DNA from: Ramlibacter sp.
Lineage (GTDB): Bacteria > Pseudomonadota > Gammaproteobacteria > Burkholderiales > Burkholderiaceae_C
Direction of reading: 5' to 3'
DNA: 64,000 bases
Assembly: GCA_021323335.1 (NCBI GenBank)
Contig: JAJTCN010000019.1
Span: 1-64,000 of the forward strand
Numbering within the stretch: the first letter of the stretch is position 1; each line of letters starts with the position of its first letter. Below are positions 20,362 through 29,879 of the stretch, piece by piece. The notes under the pieces are model-generated. The model saw nothing but the letters and a program-made list of their open reading frames with translations, ran no database searches and had not been told where the DNA came from. Position numbers and translations under genes: made by a program.

Positions 20362-22836
20362 TTGCCTGCAATCCACACTGCGTCGCGCATCGGCGCATGG
20401 CGGCTTGGCGCCGTCGCGCTCGCCGCCCTGGTCCTCGCATCTTGCGGCGGAGGCGGTGGCGACACTGCCGCATCGTCCGGCCCGACCGCTTCCTTGGCCC
20501 CCAGGAACGACAACACGCCGTTCGCGATCCGCACCGTCAACAACCGCGCCGACCTGGTCAGCGGCGGCGACGCGATGATCGAGGTGACCGCGCCTCCCGG
20601 GACGATCCACTCCGGAGTGCTGAAGATCACCCGCAACGGCGTGGACGTCACCAGCGCGTTCACGGACACGGGCAAGCGCACCGTGCAGGGCCTGGTCACG
20701 GGCCTCGTCGACGGCGACAACGTCATCGAGGCCACCGTGCGCGGCGGACCCGGCGCGCGGCTGGTGGTGACCAACGCGCCGCGGCAGGGGCCGGTGCTCT
20801 CCGGTGCGCATGTCACGCCGCTCTACTGCGCAACGACGACCCCGGAGCCCGGGAACGCGAGCAGGCCGAACACTGCTCCGAGCGGCCTCCCGGGGACCGC
20901 GGACGCGCACTGCAACATCGCGACGGAAACGAAGCTGTACTACCGGAGCACGAGCAATTCCTGCGCGGGCGGGTTGCCGGACCCGTTCCGCAATCCGGCG
21001 GCCACCGGCCTTCCCCTGGTGGCCCAACCCACCGCGCCGGGCGCCGCCGGCTGCTGGAAGGCGTACACCGTGGGCAGCGCGCCGGCGGACATGGCCATGA
21101 CCACGACGGATGCGGGCGTGACCCTGCCTTTCGTGGTGCGCGTCGAGCGCGGGACGATGAATCGCGGCATCTATGACATCGCGGTCCTGTTCGATGCAGG
21201 CAGTCCCTGGACCGCGCTCGCGCCGCAGGCGGGCTGGAACGGCAAGGTCTACTACTCCTTCGGCGCCAGCACGGGGCAGCCCCGCCGCCAGGTTCGACCG
21301 GCCACGGGCTGGACCAGCGTCGAGGAACAACTCAAGCGCGGCTTCATGGTGGTCTCCAACAGCATGACGGACTCCTCGCGCAACTCCAACCGCGTGCTGA
21401 TGTCCGAAACCGTCATGATGATGAAGGAGCACATCGCGGACACCTACGGCGCGATCAAGTACACCCTGGGGACCGGCTGCTCCGGTGGTTCGATCAACTC
21501 GAACATGAACGCCTCGATCTCGCCCGGGCTGCTCGACGGCATCGTGACCACCTGCACGTATCCGGACTCCGAGACGACGTCCATGGAAGTCGGCGACTGC
21601 ACGCTGCTGGTGGAGGCTTACCAGAAGGCGGCCGTCGCCGGACTCTGGACCGGCCTCACGCAGGAACAGATCAACGCGAAGAAGGCGGCGGTCAATGGCC
21701 ACCCCGACCAATCCGGTTGCCATGCCTGGTACAACGCGTTCGGCAGCAACGGCAAGGCCGGTGTCTACCCCGAACGCTTCGTGCTGAACAACGTCACGGG
21801 CCTGGTCGGCAACACCGGACGCCTCCTGAACAACTGCGAGTTGCCCAACTCCGCCGTGTACGACCCGGCCAATCCGCTGGGCACGGCAAGCCTGCCGCGC
21901 TGCAACGCCTGGTCCTGGGCCGAGTCGATCTGGGGCAGGGTGCCGGGCAGCCCCGCCGCCAACGACACGCGGGACAACGTCGGCGTCCAGTACGGCCTGC
22001 AGGCGCTGCTTTCGGGCAAGATCACGAGCGAGGAGTTCGTGACGCTGAACGAGCTGGTGGGCGGCATCGACCGCGATTCGACGGCGCGGGCCGCACGCAG
22101 CGAGGCCGATGCTGCAGCCCTGGCCATCGCGTATCGCGCCGGCATCGTGGCTTCGGGCAAGCAGCTCGCGAAGACGGCGATCATCGACCTGCGGGGGTGG
22201 GACGATTCGAACCTGACCACGCCGACGCCGGCCGGGCTTTTCAACCAGATCCCGATCCATCACCAGTGGTTCAGCTGGGCCGTCCGGGACCGCATCCAGC
22301 GTGACTACGGCGACTTTGGCAACCAGGCCTTGTGGCGCTTTGCCCGGACCGGCCTGGCGCCCACCCCCGCGGTGGGCCTGGACGCCTTCAACCAGATGGA
22401 CCTGTGGCTGACCGGCCTGGTGACCAGCACCAGCTCCGCTTCGATCGAGGAGAAGGTGCGTGCCACGCGTCCGGCGGCCACGCAGGACTTCTGCCTGCTG
22501 ACCAGCGATGCGACGCAGAGCGTGAAGGTGTTCGACCAGGCCGTGTGCGATGCCGATCCGTTCCTGAAGCCGGCCGCTTCGCCGCGACAGGTCGCGGGCG
22601 GACCGCGCGCCGAGGACGTGCTCAAGTGCGAGCTGAAGGCGCTGGATGCGGGCGACTACGGGCCGGTCTCCTTCAGCCCCACGCAGTGGAGCCGCCTGCA
22701 GGCCGTCTTTTCCACCGGCGTCTGCGACTGGTCCAGGCCGGGCGCAGGCCAGCAGTTTGCCGTCAGTCCGCTGACCTTCAAGGCCGGCCCGGGCGGCCAG
22801 CCCCTGCCGCCGGCGCCGGTGTCGACGAAGAAGTAA
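20362..22836 (+). CDS. Large exported lipoprotein, DUF6351 family (alpha/beta-hydrolase-like)
   Basis: 824 residues from TTG 20362, which is placed 5 nt after a strong RBS (aaaggagac); no ATG is in position. Signal peptide and lipobox LVLASC (C28), then a glycine-rich linker. An N-terminal Ig-like part ([20 protein letters not shown]) precedes a large domain with [12 protein letters not shown] at about 370-381, a possible nucleophile elbow, and conserved paired cysteines. Proteins of this kind are often annotated DUF6351 and are suspected tannase or polyester/ester hydrolases, but activity is unproven. It is divergent from the thiolase operon across a 193-nt gap. Confidence 0.75.
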   Translation: MPAIHTASRIGAWRLGAVALAALVLASCGGGGGDTAASSGPTASLAPRNDNTPFAIRTVNNRADLVSGGDAMIEVTAPPGTIHSGVLKITRNGVDVTSAFTDTGKRTVQGLVTGLVDGDNVIEATVRGGPGARLVVTNAPRQGPVLSGAHVTPLYCATTTPEPGNASRPNTAPSGLPGTADAHCNIATETKLYYRSTSNSCAGGLPDPFRNPAATGLPLVAQPTAPGAAGCWKAYTVGSAPADMAMTTTDAGVTLPFVVRVERGTMNRGIYDIAVLFDAGSPWTALAPQAGWNGKVYYSFGASTGQPRRQVRPATGWTSVEEQLKRGFMVVSNSMTDSSRNSNRVLMSETVMMMKEHIADTYGAIKYTLGTGCSGGSINSNMNASISPGLLDGIVTTCTYPDSETTSMEVGDCTLLVEAYQKAAVAGLWTGLTQEQINAKKAAVNGHPDQSGCHAWYNAFGSNGKAGVYPERFVLNNVTGLVGNTGRLLNNCELPNSAVYDPANPLGTASLPRCNAWSWAESIWGRVPGSPAANDTRDNVGVQYGLQALLSGKITSEEFVTLNELVGGIDRDSTARAARSEADAAALAIAYRAGIVASGKQLAKTAIIDLRGWDDSNLTTPTPAGLFNQIPIHHQWFSWAVRDRIQRDYGDFGNQALWRFARTGLAPTPAVGLDAFNQMDLWLTGLVTSTSSASIEEKVRATRPAATQDFCLLTSDATQSVKVFDQAVCDADPFLKPAASPRQVAGGPRAEDVLKCELKALDAGDYGPVSFSPTQWSRLQAVFSTGVCDWSRPGAGQQFAVSPLTFKAGPGGQPLPPAPVSTKK

Positions 22837-22856
22837 GGCGGTAAAGTAGCCATCAG

Positions 22857-22880
22857 CCGCCGCCCCTCGGGGCGGCGGTT
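22857..22880 (+). terminator. GC-rich hairpin after the DUF6351 gene
   Basis: A 10-bp stem (CCGCCGCCCC/GGGGCGGCGG) with a 2-nt loop is followed by a short, weak T stretch (TTCTC). It lies between the DUF6351 stop and the acyl-CoA dehydrogenase gene. Confidence 0.5.
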
Positions 22881-22896
22881 CTCATTGGGAGCCCAG

Positions 22897-24060
22897 ATGA
22901 TCGAACGCACACTCTTCACGCCGGAGCACGACGCCTTCCGCGATGCCTTCCGCCGCTTCGTCGACAAGGAGGTCGCCCCCCACCACGAGGCGTGGGAGGA
23001 GGCCGGCTACGTGGACCGCGAGCTGTGGCGCAAGGCCGGCGCCAACGGCTACCTGTGCCCGACGATGCCGGAGGAATACGGCGGCTCGGGCGTCGACAAG
23101 CTCTACTCGGTGATCCAGATGGAGGAGCTTGCCCGCGGCGGCTTCACCGGCGTCGGCTTCGGGCTGCACAGCGAGATCGTCGCCCCGTACATCCTGCACT
23201 ACGGCACGCCGGAGCAGAAGCAGCGCTGGCTGCCCAAGCTGGCCAGCGGCGAGATGGTGGGCGCCATCGCGATGAGCGAGCCGGCGGCGGGCAGCGACCT
23301 GCAGGGCATCCGCAGCACCGCGCTCAGGCAATCCGACGGCAGCTACCTCCTGAACGGCAGCAAGACCTTCATCACCAACGGCTGGCACGCGGACCTGGTG
23401 ATCGTGGTCGCCAAGACCAACCCGGAGGCCGGCGCGAAGGGCACGAGCCTGTTGGTGGTCGAGCGCGGCATGCCCGGCTTCGAGACCGGCAAGCGCCTGA
23501 AGAAGCTGGGCCTGAAGGCGCAGGACACATCGGAGCTGTTCTTCCACGACGTGCGGCTGCCGGCCACGCACCTGCTCGGCGGCGCGCCGCTGGAAAACCG
23601 CGGCTTCGTCTGCCTGATGGAGCAGCTGCCGTGGGAGCGCATCCAGATCGCCATCACCGCGGTCGCCGCCGCGCAGGCGGCCATCGACTGGACGGTGCAG
23701 TACGTGAAGGACCGCCGCGTCTTCGGCCAGCCGGTGGCCGCCTTCCAGAACACGCGCTACAAGCTGGCCGAGCTGCAGACCGAAGTGCAGGTCGCGCGGG
23801 TGTTCGTCGACAAGTGCCTGGAGCTGGTGCTGGCGGACCGGCTCGACACCGCGACCGCGAGCATGGCCAAGTACTGGACGAGCGACCTGCAGTGCAAGGT
23901 GATGGACGAATGCGTCCAGCTGCACGGCGGCTACGGCTTCATGTGGGAGTACCCGATCACCCGCGCCTATGCGGATGCGCGGGTCCAGCGCATCTACGGA
24001 GGCACCAACGAGATCATGAAGGAGGTGATCACGCGCGCCATGGGGCTGGGAGGGAAATAG
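22897..24060 (+). CDS. Acyl-CoA dehydrogenase (long-chain type)
   Basis: 387 residues from ATG 22897. The flavin-binding signatures are AIAMSEPAAGSDLQGI and LQLHGGYGFMWEYPITRAYADARVQRIYGGTNEI. At the position where medium-chain enzymes carry the catalytic Glu (YEGT) this protein has Gly (YGGT). A glutamate in the helix-G segment MEQLPWERIQIA (E242 or E247) matches the alternative base position used by long-chain and isovaleryl-CoA dehydrogenases. It oxidises acyl-CoA to enoyl-CoA, passing electrons to ETF. A methyltransferase gene starts directly after its stop. Confidence 0.9.
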   Translation: MIERTLFTPEHDAFRDAFRRFVDKEVAPHHEAWEEAGYVDRELWRKAGANGYLCPTMPEEYGGSGVDKLYSVIQMEELARGGFTGVGFGLHSEIVAPYILHYGTPEQKQRWLPKLASGEMVGAIAMSEPAAGSDLQGIRSTALRQSDGSYLLNGSKTFITNGWHADLVIVVAKTNPEAGAKGTSLLVVERGMPGFETGKRLKKLGLKAQDTSELFFHDVRLPATHLLGGAPLENRGFVCLMEQLPWERIQIAITAVAAAQAAIDWTVQYVKDRRVFGQPVAAFQNTRYKLAELQTEVQVARVFVDKCLELVLADRLDTATASMAKYWTSDLQCKVMDECVQLHGGYGFMWEYPITRAYADARVQRIYGGTNEIMKEVITRAMGLGGK

Positions 24061-25038
24061 GTGGACGCCATGCAGCACTCACCGCCGTCCGATCCCCTGC
24101 TCGCACCGGCGCTGGTGCGCCTGGCCGCCTGGCTGCAGGGGGAGGGCTACCGCTTCACCACCGTCACCCCGGCCACGCACGCGCGCGTCAACGCCCGTCC
24201 GGAGAACCGCGTGGCGCGCAGCCTGCGCGACGTGTTCGGCTGGAGCCGGCCCTTCGCGGCGTCGCTGCTGCCCGCGGCGGCCACCGATCCGCTGCGGGCG
24301 GCCGGCCTGCTGCTGCCGGCGTCCGACGGTCTGCTGCGCAGCGCGGTGCGCTTCTCCACGCTGGGCGGCACGCTGTTCGCGCACTCGGCGTTTCCGACCC
24401 TCGAGGAGGATGCCGTGTTCTTCGGGCCGGACACGTATCGCTTCGTCGACCTCGTGCAGCAGGAGTTGCGCAAGCAGCCTCTGCCTTCGGGCGGGCGCAT
24501 CCTGGACGTGGGCTGCGGCTCGGGCGCCGGCGGCATCCTGGCGGCGCTGGCCGCGGCCGACGCCGCGCCCCGGCTGGCGTTGACCGACATCAACCATCGC
24601 GCCCTGGCCTTCGCGGGGGCGAACGCGGCGCACGCGCGGTGCGGCCCCGCCGACCTCGCGCAGGGCGACTTGTTCCACGCGCTCGAAGGTCCCTGGGACC
24701 TGGTCGTCGCCAACCCGCCGTACCTCAACGACGACAAGCAGCGGCTGTATCGCCACGGCGGCGGCCGCTGGGGCGAGGCGCTGTCGGCGCGCATCGTGCG
24801 CGAAGGCGTGCCGGAGCTCGCGCCGGGCGGCCGGCTGGTCCTGTACACGGGCGCGGTGATGGTCGACGGCGGCGACCCGCTGTTCGACGCGCTGCGCCCG
24901 CATCTCGAAGCCTGCGGCCAGCCGTGGAGCTACCGCGAGATGGACCCGGACGTCTTCGGCGAAGAGCTCGACGAACCGGCCTACGCCGATGCCGAGCGAA
25001 TCGCCGCGGTAGCCCTCGTCGTTCAGCGGCAGCGCTAG
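24061..25038 (+). CDS. Class I SAM-dependent methyltransferase with NPPY motif
   Basis: 325 residues from GTG 24061, which abuts the TAG of the acyl-CoA dehydrogenase and has an RBS (gggaggga) 5 nt upstream; ATG 24070 is less well placed. A long N-terminal part precedes the Rossmann domain: motif I ILDVGCGSGAGG, acidic loop LTDINHRAL and the amino-methylating NPPYLND. The NPPY tetrad implies methylation of an amide or exocyclic amine, as in HemK/PrmB or the rRNA m2G enzymes RsmC/RlmG. Substrate cannot be decided from sequence. Confidence 0.82.
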   Translation: MDAMQHSPPSDPLLAPALVRLAAWLQGEGYRFTTVTPATHARVNARPENRVARSLRDVFGWSRPFAASLLPAAATDPLRAAGLLLPASDGLLRSAVRFSTLGGTLFAHSAFPTLEEDAVFFGPDTYRFVDLVQQELRKQPLPSGGRILDVGCGSGAGGILAALAAADAAPRLALTDINHRALAFAGANAAHARCGPADLAQGDLFHALEGPWDLVVANPPYLNDDKQRLYRHGGGRWGEALSARIVREGVPELAPGGRLVLYTGAVMVDGGDPLFDALRPHLEACGQPWSYREMDPDVFGEELDEPAYADAERIAAVALVVQRQR

Positions 25039-25130
25039 CGAACGTTGACGGACAACTCTCCTGCACGGGCGTAGGAGCCACCCCACGGCGCCGCGCGCCG
25101 CGTCCCGATAGCTTTTGCGGGCGCGGTGGG

Positions 25131-25136
25131 CAGAGT
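25131..25136 (+). promoter_or_regulatory. Candidate -10 element, 6 nt before ATG 25143
   Basis: CAGAGT followed by GGGCGG and ATG. No separate Shine-Dalgarno is visible. Confidence 0.4.
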
Positions 25137-25142
25137 GGGCGG

Positions 25143-26567
25143 ATGCATATCGGACAACAGGAATGGCGCCAGCTGCAGGCCGCCCCGGGCGCCCAGCGCC
25201 CCGCCGGATTCAAGGCGCTCTACCAGGAACTCGCCGCACGGGAACCCGATGCGGCGCTCAAGCAGGCAGCGGCGGACGTGCTGCGCGCGAAGCTCGCCGA
25301 ACTCGAGGGCGCCGACTCCGGCCTGCCGGCGTCGCCGGACGACCTGCTCGCCTGGATGGAGGGCAACACGCAACGCGTGCACGAGAGCTACGCTGGCTAC
25401 CTGCAGGAGCGCAAGGCCGGCGGCCCGCGCCGTTTCTTCACGAATCGCGCGCACGCGCTGTACTTCCTGCGCTGCGTCGCGCCGACCAAGCTGGTCGACG
25501 GCGCCTGGCTCTACGGCTTGCTGGCGCACTGGCGCAACCCGCGCCTGTCCGACCTGGTGCGCACGTACGTCGAGGAGCTGGGCGAGGGCGCGGTCGACAA
25601 GAACCACGTGGTCCTGTATCGCAACCTGCTGGCGCGGCATGCCCTCGATCCGCTCGACGACCTGCCCGATTCGCTGTACGAGCAGGGCCTGCTGCAGCTG
25701 GCGCTGGGCTGGAATGCCGAAGACTTCCTGCCGGAGGTGATCGGCTTCAACCTGGGCTACGAACAGCTGCCGCTGCACCTGCTGGTGACGGCCTACGAAC
25801 TCAACGAACTCGGCATCGACCCGTACTACTTCACCCTGCACGTCACCGTGGACAACGGCGACACCGGCCACGCGCGGCGGGCCTGCCAGGCCGTGCTGGA
25901 CATGCTGCCCAGGCTGGAGGATGACGGCGCGTTCTGGCGCCGCGTCCAGGCCGGCTGCAAGCTCGCGGACGCCGGGCTGGGCACCGGCGACGTGATCGAG
26001 AGCTTCCACGTCGGACAGGAAGCGTTGCGCATCCTGGCGCAGAAATCGAAGGCCGGCGGCGGCGCGCATTCGGACTATTGCCGGGTGGCGGGACGCAGCG
26101 TGAACGACTGGCTGAGCGAGCCGCGGGAGATCTCGGGCTTCGTGCAGGCCCTGCAGCAGGCCGGCTGGCTCCGCTTCGGCGAGCCGGTGGAAAACAGCCG
26201 CTTCTGGTCCCTGCTGCAGGGCGAACGGGCGGAAATGTTCGGCGTGTTCAGCAGCTACGAGCTGCAGGTGCTGCACGACTGGATCCGTGGCGCCGCCAGT
26301 GCCGACGGCCGGCCGTATTCGGAGGCGGCGCCGGAAGGCGCTTCGCGGCGTCGCGCAACCTTCCGCGCGGTGGCGCGCAACGCGCGGCCGCTGGCCGAGG
26401 ACGACGGCGACACCCTCGACCCCGACCTGGAGCTGTTCAGGCAGCAACTGCGCGGCGCCGACGATGCCGCGCGCAGCGCATTGCTGGTGCGGGCGATGTC
26501 ACCCGCGCAGCATTGGACGCCGGCCGGCCTGGAGGCGACGCGGTTGTTCTGGCGCACGCTCTCCTGA
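25143..26567 (+). CDS. Haem-oxygenase-like diiron protein (iron-containing redox enzyme family)
   Basis: 474 residues from ATG 25143. The central part resembles the helical haem-oxygenase-like diiron oxidase (HDO) fold, with likely metal ligands E207 in LGYEQLP, then H233, D237/D240 and H243 in FTLHVTVDNGDTGHA. Relatives include oxidases that modify amines, fatty acids or amino acids. The N-terminal 180 residues are helical and the C-terminal 130 residues appear to be a separate, less conserved extension. The substrate is unknown and no biosynthetic cluster surrounds it; a TerB gene follows 27 nt downstream. Confidence 0.7.
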   Translation: MHIGQQEWRQLQAAPGAQRPAGFKALYQELAAREPDAALKQAAADVLRAKLAELEGADSGLPASPDDLLAWMEGNTQRVHESYAGYLQERKAGGPRRFFTNRAHALYFLRCVAPTKLVDGAWLYGLLAHWRNPRLSDLVRTYVEELGEGAVDKNHVVLYRNLLARHALDPLDDLPDSLYEQGLLQLALGWNAEDFLPEVIGFNLGYEQLPLHLLVTAYELNELGIDPYYFTLHVTVDNGDTGHARRACQAVLDMLPRLEDDGAFWRRVQAGCKLADAGLGTGDVIESFHVGQEALRILAQKSKAGGGAHSDYCRVAGRSVNDWLSEPREISGFVQALQQAGWLRFGEPVENSRFWSLLQGERAEMFGVFSSYELQVLHDWIRGAASADGRPYSEAAPEGASRRRATFRAVARNARPLAEDDGDTLDPDLELFRQQLRGADDAARSALLVRAMSPAQHWTPAGLEATRLFWRTLS

Positions 26568-26582
26568 CGGCGGCCGAGCGGG

Positions 26583-26588
26583 CAGAAT
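26583..26588 (+). promoter_or_regulatory. Candidate -10 element of the TerB-like gene, 6 nt before ATG
   Basis: CAGAAT followed by GACGCC and ATG 26595. No Shine-Dalgarno in the gap. Confidence 0.4.
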
Positions 26589-26594
26589 GACGCC

Positions 26595-27065
26595 ATGTTG
26601 CGCGCGCTCCAGGACCTCTTCAACGCCATCTCCTCCCCCACGCCGGCTTCACCGGCCGACGAGGAGCACGCCTTGCAGCTCGCCTCCGCCGTTCTGCTGG
26701 TGGAGGTGATGCGCGCGGATCCCCAGGTGCGGCCGGAGGAGCGCGATGCCGTGCTGGCCGCGTTGCGGCACAAGTTTCTCCTGGCACCCGACGAACTCGC
26801 ACGCCTGGTCGACCTGGCGGAGAACCACGCGCGCTCGGCCAACGATTTCTTCGCCTTCACCTCCACGCTCAACGCGCGGTTCAGCCATCCGCAGAAAGTG
26901 CGGATCGTCGAGCTCATGTGGTCGGTGGCGTTCGCCGACGGCGAGCTCGACGCGAACGAGAACCACGTGATCTCCAAGGTCGCCGGCCTGCTGCACGTGA
27001 CCCATGGCGAATACATCGCGGCCAAGCTGCACGCGCGCCAGGCCTCCGGCCTGGGCGCGCCGTGA
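26595..27065 (+). CDS. TerB-like (tellurite-resistance/DjlA N-terminal) domain protein
   Basis: 156 residues with the all-helical, acidic TerB fold: ASAVLLVEVMRADPQVRPEERDAV and the hallmark second half VELMWSVAFADGELDANENHVISKVAGLL, whose D/E residues bind metal in TerB proteins. It is a small cytoplasmic protein. TerB domains are linked to envelope stress and to DnaJ-like proteins; a J-domain gene lies about 600 nt away on the other strand. Confidence 0.82.
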   Translation: MLRALQDLFNAISSPTPASPADEEHALQLASAVLLVEVMRADPQVRPEERDAVLAALRHKFLLAPDELARLVDLAENHARSANDFFAFTSTLNARFSHPQKVRIVELMWSVAFADGELDANENHVISKVAGLLHVTHGEYIAAKLHARQASGLGAP

Positions 27066-27069
27066 TGCG

Positions 27070-27516
27070 TCAGTAGCGGTACGGGTTCTGGTCGGCGCGG
27101 TCGTAGCGGTTCGGCACGCCGTCCTGGTCCCGGTCACCGTAGGGCCGGCCGTAGCTGTAGTTGTCGCTGCGGACCCAGTTGCCGTTCACCAGGATCCAGG
27201 AGCCGTCGCCGCGGCGTTGCCAATGCGGCGCCTGCCAGGCATGGCCGGGGCGCGCCTGCAGCCATTGGCCGCTCAGCCAGACGTAACGATCGCCGCGCCA
27301 TTGGTAGTGTCCGGGCGACCAGACGAAGCCGGGGCGCGGGCGCGGCACGACCTCGTACACCGGCGGCGGCGGGGCGACTTCCACGGTCCCCTGCTGGTAG
27401 CCGACCCATGGCGGGTCGGCGTAATAGGTTCCGTCGACGACGGCGGGGGCGGCCTGGGCGGCGCCCAGGAAGGAGCCGGCGCCAAGCGCGGCTGCGAGGA
27501 TGAGCTTGCGGTTCAT
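27070..27516 (-). CDS. Exported WXXGXW/YXWGXW-repeat protein
   Basis: 148 residues from ATG 27516 with RBS aaggaggt. Cleavable signal peptide (ILAAALGAGSFLGAAQA), then a proline-rich stretch (APPPPVYEVVPRPRPG) and tryptophan repeats (FVWSPGHYQWRGDRYVWLSG, GHAWQAPHWQRRGD). This is the BcpO-related repeat type of small periplasmic proteins. The tail is tyrosine- and [13 protein letters not shown] (DRDQDGVPNRYDRADQNPY), similar to thrombospondin-type-3/EF-like calcium sites. Function unknown. Confidence 0.8.
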   Translation of the reverse strand: MNRKLILAAALGAGSFLGAAQAAPAVVDGTYYADPPWVGYQQGTVEVAPPPPVYEVVPRPRPGFVWSPGHYQWRGDRYVWLSGQWLQARPGHAWQAPHWQRRGDGSWILVNGNWVRSDNYSYGRPYGDRDQDGVPNRYDRADQNPYRY

Positions 27517-27633
27517 GTGAGACCTCCTTGTCGATGAAGACAAGGTACGGTCGGGCTGATGCGGGCGCGATCGGCCCTGGGCCCCTTTGCCCGTCAGCGG
27601 TGTCTGGCTTGCGCGGCGCGCCTCAGCCACGGA

Positions 27634-28116
27634 TCAGGAGCGCTGGCGGCAGGGCGGGGCGGCCGTGCTGGCGGCTACGCGGCAGGGGTCGGCGGAGGGC
27701 GCCGTCGCGGCGCGTGCGGGCATGGTCGTCAGGTACAAGGCGGTGGCCACCGTGCCGAGGGCGACCACGAAGGTGCCGAACAGCAGGTACCAGGGCCAGC
27801 TGGTCGCCGGGTGCAGGATGGCCCAGAGATCCTTGGGCATCTCGGGCCCGGGTGGCAGGGGCGCGGCGATGCGCTCGGCCCGCCGGATCCACAGGTCGTG
27901 CTCCGCCCGCCGATGGCCATCGGACAGCACCTCGTAGGCGGTGTTGATCGCCGCCATGGCACGGACGGCATTCACGTTGCCCGGCATCTTGTCGGGGTGG
28001 TACTTCTGCGCCAGCTTGCGGTAGGCGCCGCGCACGCGCTCGGGCGTCGCGTCGCGCTCGACCTGCAGCACGTCGTAGTAGGTGGGCACGGTTTCGGCCA
28101 TCGCTACGATTTTCAT
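27634..28116 (-). CDS. J-domain (DnaJ-like) protein with C-terminal membrane helix
   Basis: 160 residues from ATG 28116, or 155 from ATG 28101. The J domain covers about residues 12-75 (TYYDVLQVERDATPERVRGAYRKLA) and has the HPD triad in KYHPDKMPG, so it should stimulate an Hsp70. A single transmembrane helix (WYLLFGTFVVALGTVATALYL) near 110-132 and a short cysteine-containing tail follow, so the co-chaperone is probably anchored to the inner membrane with the J domain in the cytoplasm. Confidence 0.87.
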   Translation of the reverse strand: MKIVAMAETVPTYYDVLQVERDATPERVRGAYRKLAQKYHPDKMPGNVNAVRAMAAINTAYEVLSDGHRRAEHDLWIRRAERIAAPLPPGPEMPKDLWAILHPATSWPWYLLFGTFVVALGTVATALYLTTMPARAATAPSADPCRVAASTAAPPCRQRS

Positions 28117-28204
28117 AGCTCAGGCCCCCATGCGTCCAGCAAATGGTCCATGACGGGCGCGCGATGTGGGGCTGCTGCTACAAAAAGAGCAGCGCCCCCC
28201 TGGC

Positions 28205-28531
28205 TCATGCCATCCGGTGGCGGAAGAAGGACGTGACGAACAGGCGGGGGATGGGGATCTGGTCGCGCTGGCGCTGCGCGGCGAGCGCGCGCGCGTGCCG
28301 CGGCAGGTACGAGATCTCGTTGCGCGCATCCTGCGCCACGGCCGAGAGCGCGCTTTCCTCGCAGGCATGGTGCTCGCCGCCGAACACCTTGAACGCGCAG
28401 TCGGCGTCCCAGTAGCTGTCCGGCTGCGTCCAGCACACCTTCGCATAGCTGGCATAGCGATCGCCTTCGCCCACGGGTGCTGCGTAGGCGGCGAGGTAGA
28501 AGCCGTTGACGGGCCCCCAGATCCTTTCCAT
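28205..28531 (-). CDS. Hypothetical protein with conserved Trp/Cys N-terminal half
   Basis: 108 residues from ATG 28531. I do not recognise the family. The N-terminal half (MERIWGPVNGFYLAAYAAPVG, then VCWTQPDSYWDADCAFKVFG) has regularly placed aromatic and cysteine residues, and the rest is basic. No signal peptide or membrane span. A TGTAGGAC octamer lies about 85 nt upstream. Codon use resembles the neighbours, so I take it as real. Confidence 0.6.
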   Translation of the reverse strand: MERIWGPVNGFYLAAYAAPVGEGDRYASYAKVCWTQPDSYWDADCAFKVFGGEHHACEESALSAVAQDARNEISYLPRHARALAAQRQRDQIPIPRLFVTSFFRHRMA

Positions 28532-28625
28532 GTCGCTCTCCCTGTACTGCTGCTCCGGCGGGAGTGTGCGTCGTTGCGCGCCTGCTGTGGTACCGGGTTA
28601 CACGATCGCGGCGAGGTCCTACACG

Positions 28626-29789
28626 CTAGTCGGACAGCGCCCGCATCTCGCGGATGAGGTCGCTCTTGCCTTCGAAGCCGATGCCCGGCAGGTCCGGCAT
28701 CGTCACGTAGCTGTTCTCCACCTTCACGCCGTCCGGGAAGCCGCCGTAGGGCTGGAACAGGTCCGGGTACGACTCGTTGCCGCCCAGGCCGAGGCCGGCC
28801 GCGATGTTCAGCGACATCTGGTGGCCGCCATGCGGCACGCAGCGGCTCGCCGACCAGCCGTGCTGGTCGAGCATCTCCAGCGTGCGCAGGTATTCCACCA
28901 GGCCGTACGAGAGCGCGCAGTCGAACTGCAGCCAGTCGCGGTCCGGCCGCATGCCGCCGTAGCGCACCAGGTTGCGCGCATCCTGCATCGAGAACAGGTT
29001 CTCGCCGGTCGCCATCGGGTGCTTGTAGTAGTTGCGCAGCGCCGCCTGCAGTTCGTAGTCGAGCGGGTCGCCGGCTTCCTCGTACCAGAACAGGTTGTAT
29101 TGCGAGAGCGCCTTGGCATAGGCGATGGCCGTGTCCAGGTCGAAGCGGCCGTTGGCGTCGACGCACAGGCGCTGGCCGTCCTGCAGGATCGACAGCACGG
29201 AGTCGATGCGGCGCAGGTCCTCGTCGAGCGAGGCGCCGCCGATCTTCATCTTGACCACCGAGTAGCCGCGGTCGAGGTAGCTGCGCATCTCGTCCTTCAG
29301 CTGCGCGTCGTCCTTGCCCGGGTAGTAGTAGCCGCCAGCCGCGTAAACGAACACCTTGCGATTGACGCTGCCGTCGCCGTAGCGGTCGGCCAGCAGCTGG
29401 AACAGGGGCTTGTTCTCGATCTTCGCGACCGCGTCCCAGACGGCCATGTCGATGGTGCCGATCGCCACCGAGCGCTCGCCGTGGCCGCCCGGCTTCTCGT
29501 TCCGGAACATCGTGTCCCACACCTTGTGCGGGTCGAGCACGCCGCGGGCGTCGAGCAGCGCGTCGGGCTTCGCCTCCATCACGCGCGGCAGGAAGCGCTC
29601 GCGCATCAGCTGGCCCTGGCCGTAGCGGCCGTTCGAATTGAAGCCGTAGCCGACCACCGGCTTGCCGTCGCGGACGACGTCGGTGATCACGGCCACGAGG
29701 CTCAGCGTCATCTTGCTAAAGTCGATGTACGCGTTGCGGATGGGGGAACTGATGGGGACGGTCTTTTCGCGGATCTCGACGATCTTCAT
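28626..29789 (-). CDS. tarD: D(-)-tartrate dehydratase-like enolase-superfamily enzyme
   Basis: 387 residues of the mandelate-racemase subgroup. Acid/base residues K182 in KMKIGG and H320 in VPHGGHQ, with metal ligands D211 (VDANGRFD), E237 (YEEAGD) and E263 (TGENLFS), match the Bradyrhizobium D-tartrate dehydratase with a constant offset of two. The predicted reaction is dehydration of D-tartrate to oxaloacetate. RBS aaggagccacc precedes ATG 29789. A divergent LysR gene 90 nt away is the probable regulator. Confidence 0.88.
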   Translation of the reverse strand: MKIVEIREKTVPISSPIRNAYIDFSKMTLSLVAVITDVVRDGKPVVGYGFNSNGRYGQGQLMRERFLPRVMEAKPDALLDARGVLDPHKVWDTMFRNEKPGGHGERSVAIGTIDMAVWDAVAKIENKPLFQLLADRYGDGSVNRKVFVYAAGGYYYPGKDDAQLKDEMRSYLDRGYSVVKMKIGGASLDEDLRRIDSVLSILQDGQRLCVDANGRFDLDTAIAYAKALSQYNLFWYEEAGDPLDYELQAALRNYYKHPMATGENLFSMQDARNLVRYGGMRPDRDWLQFDCALSYGLVEYLRTLEMLDQHGWSASRCVPHGGHQMSLNIAAGLGLGGNESYPDLFQPYGGFPDGVKVENSYVTMPDLPGIGFEGKSDLIREMRALSD

Positions 29790-29879
29790 GGTGGCTCCTT
29801 GGAAGCGGGATCATCGCGAATCGCGCCCGGCCGCGCCAATGCCGCTTTTCTTGACTTCCATGCCGCCAGGGCACCGGCC

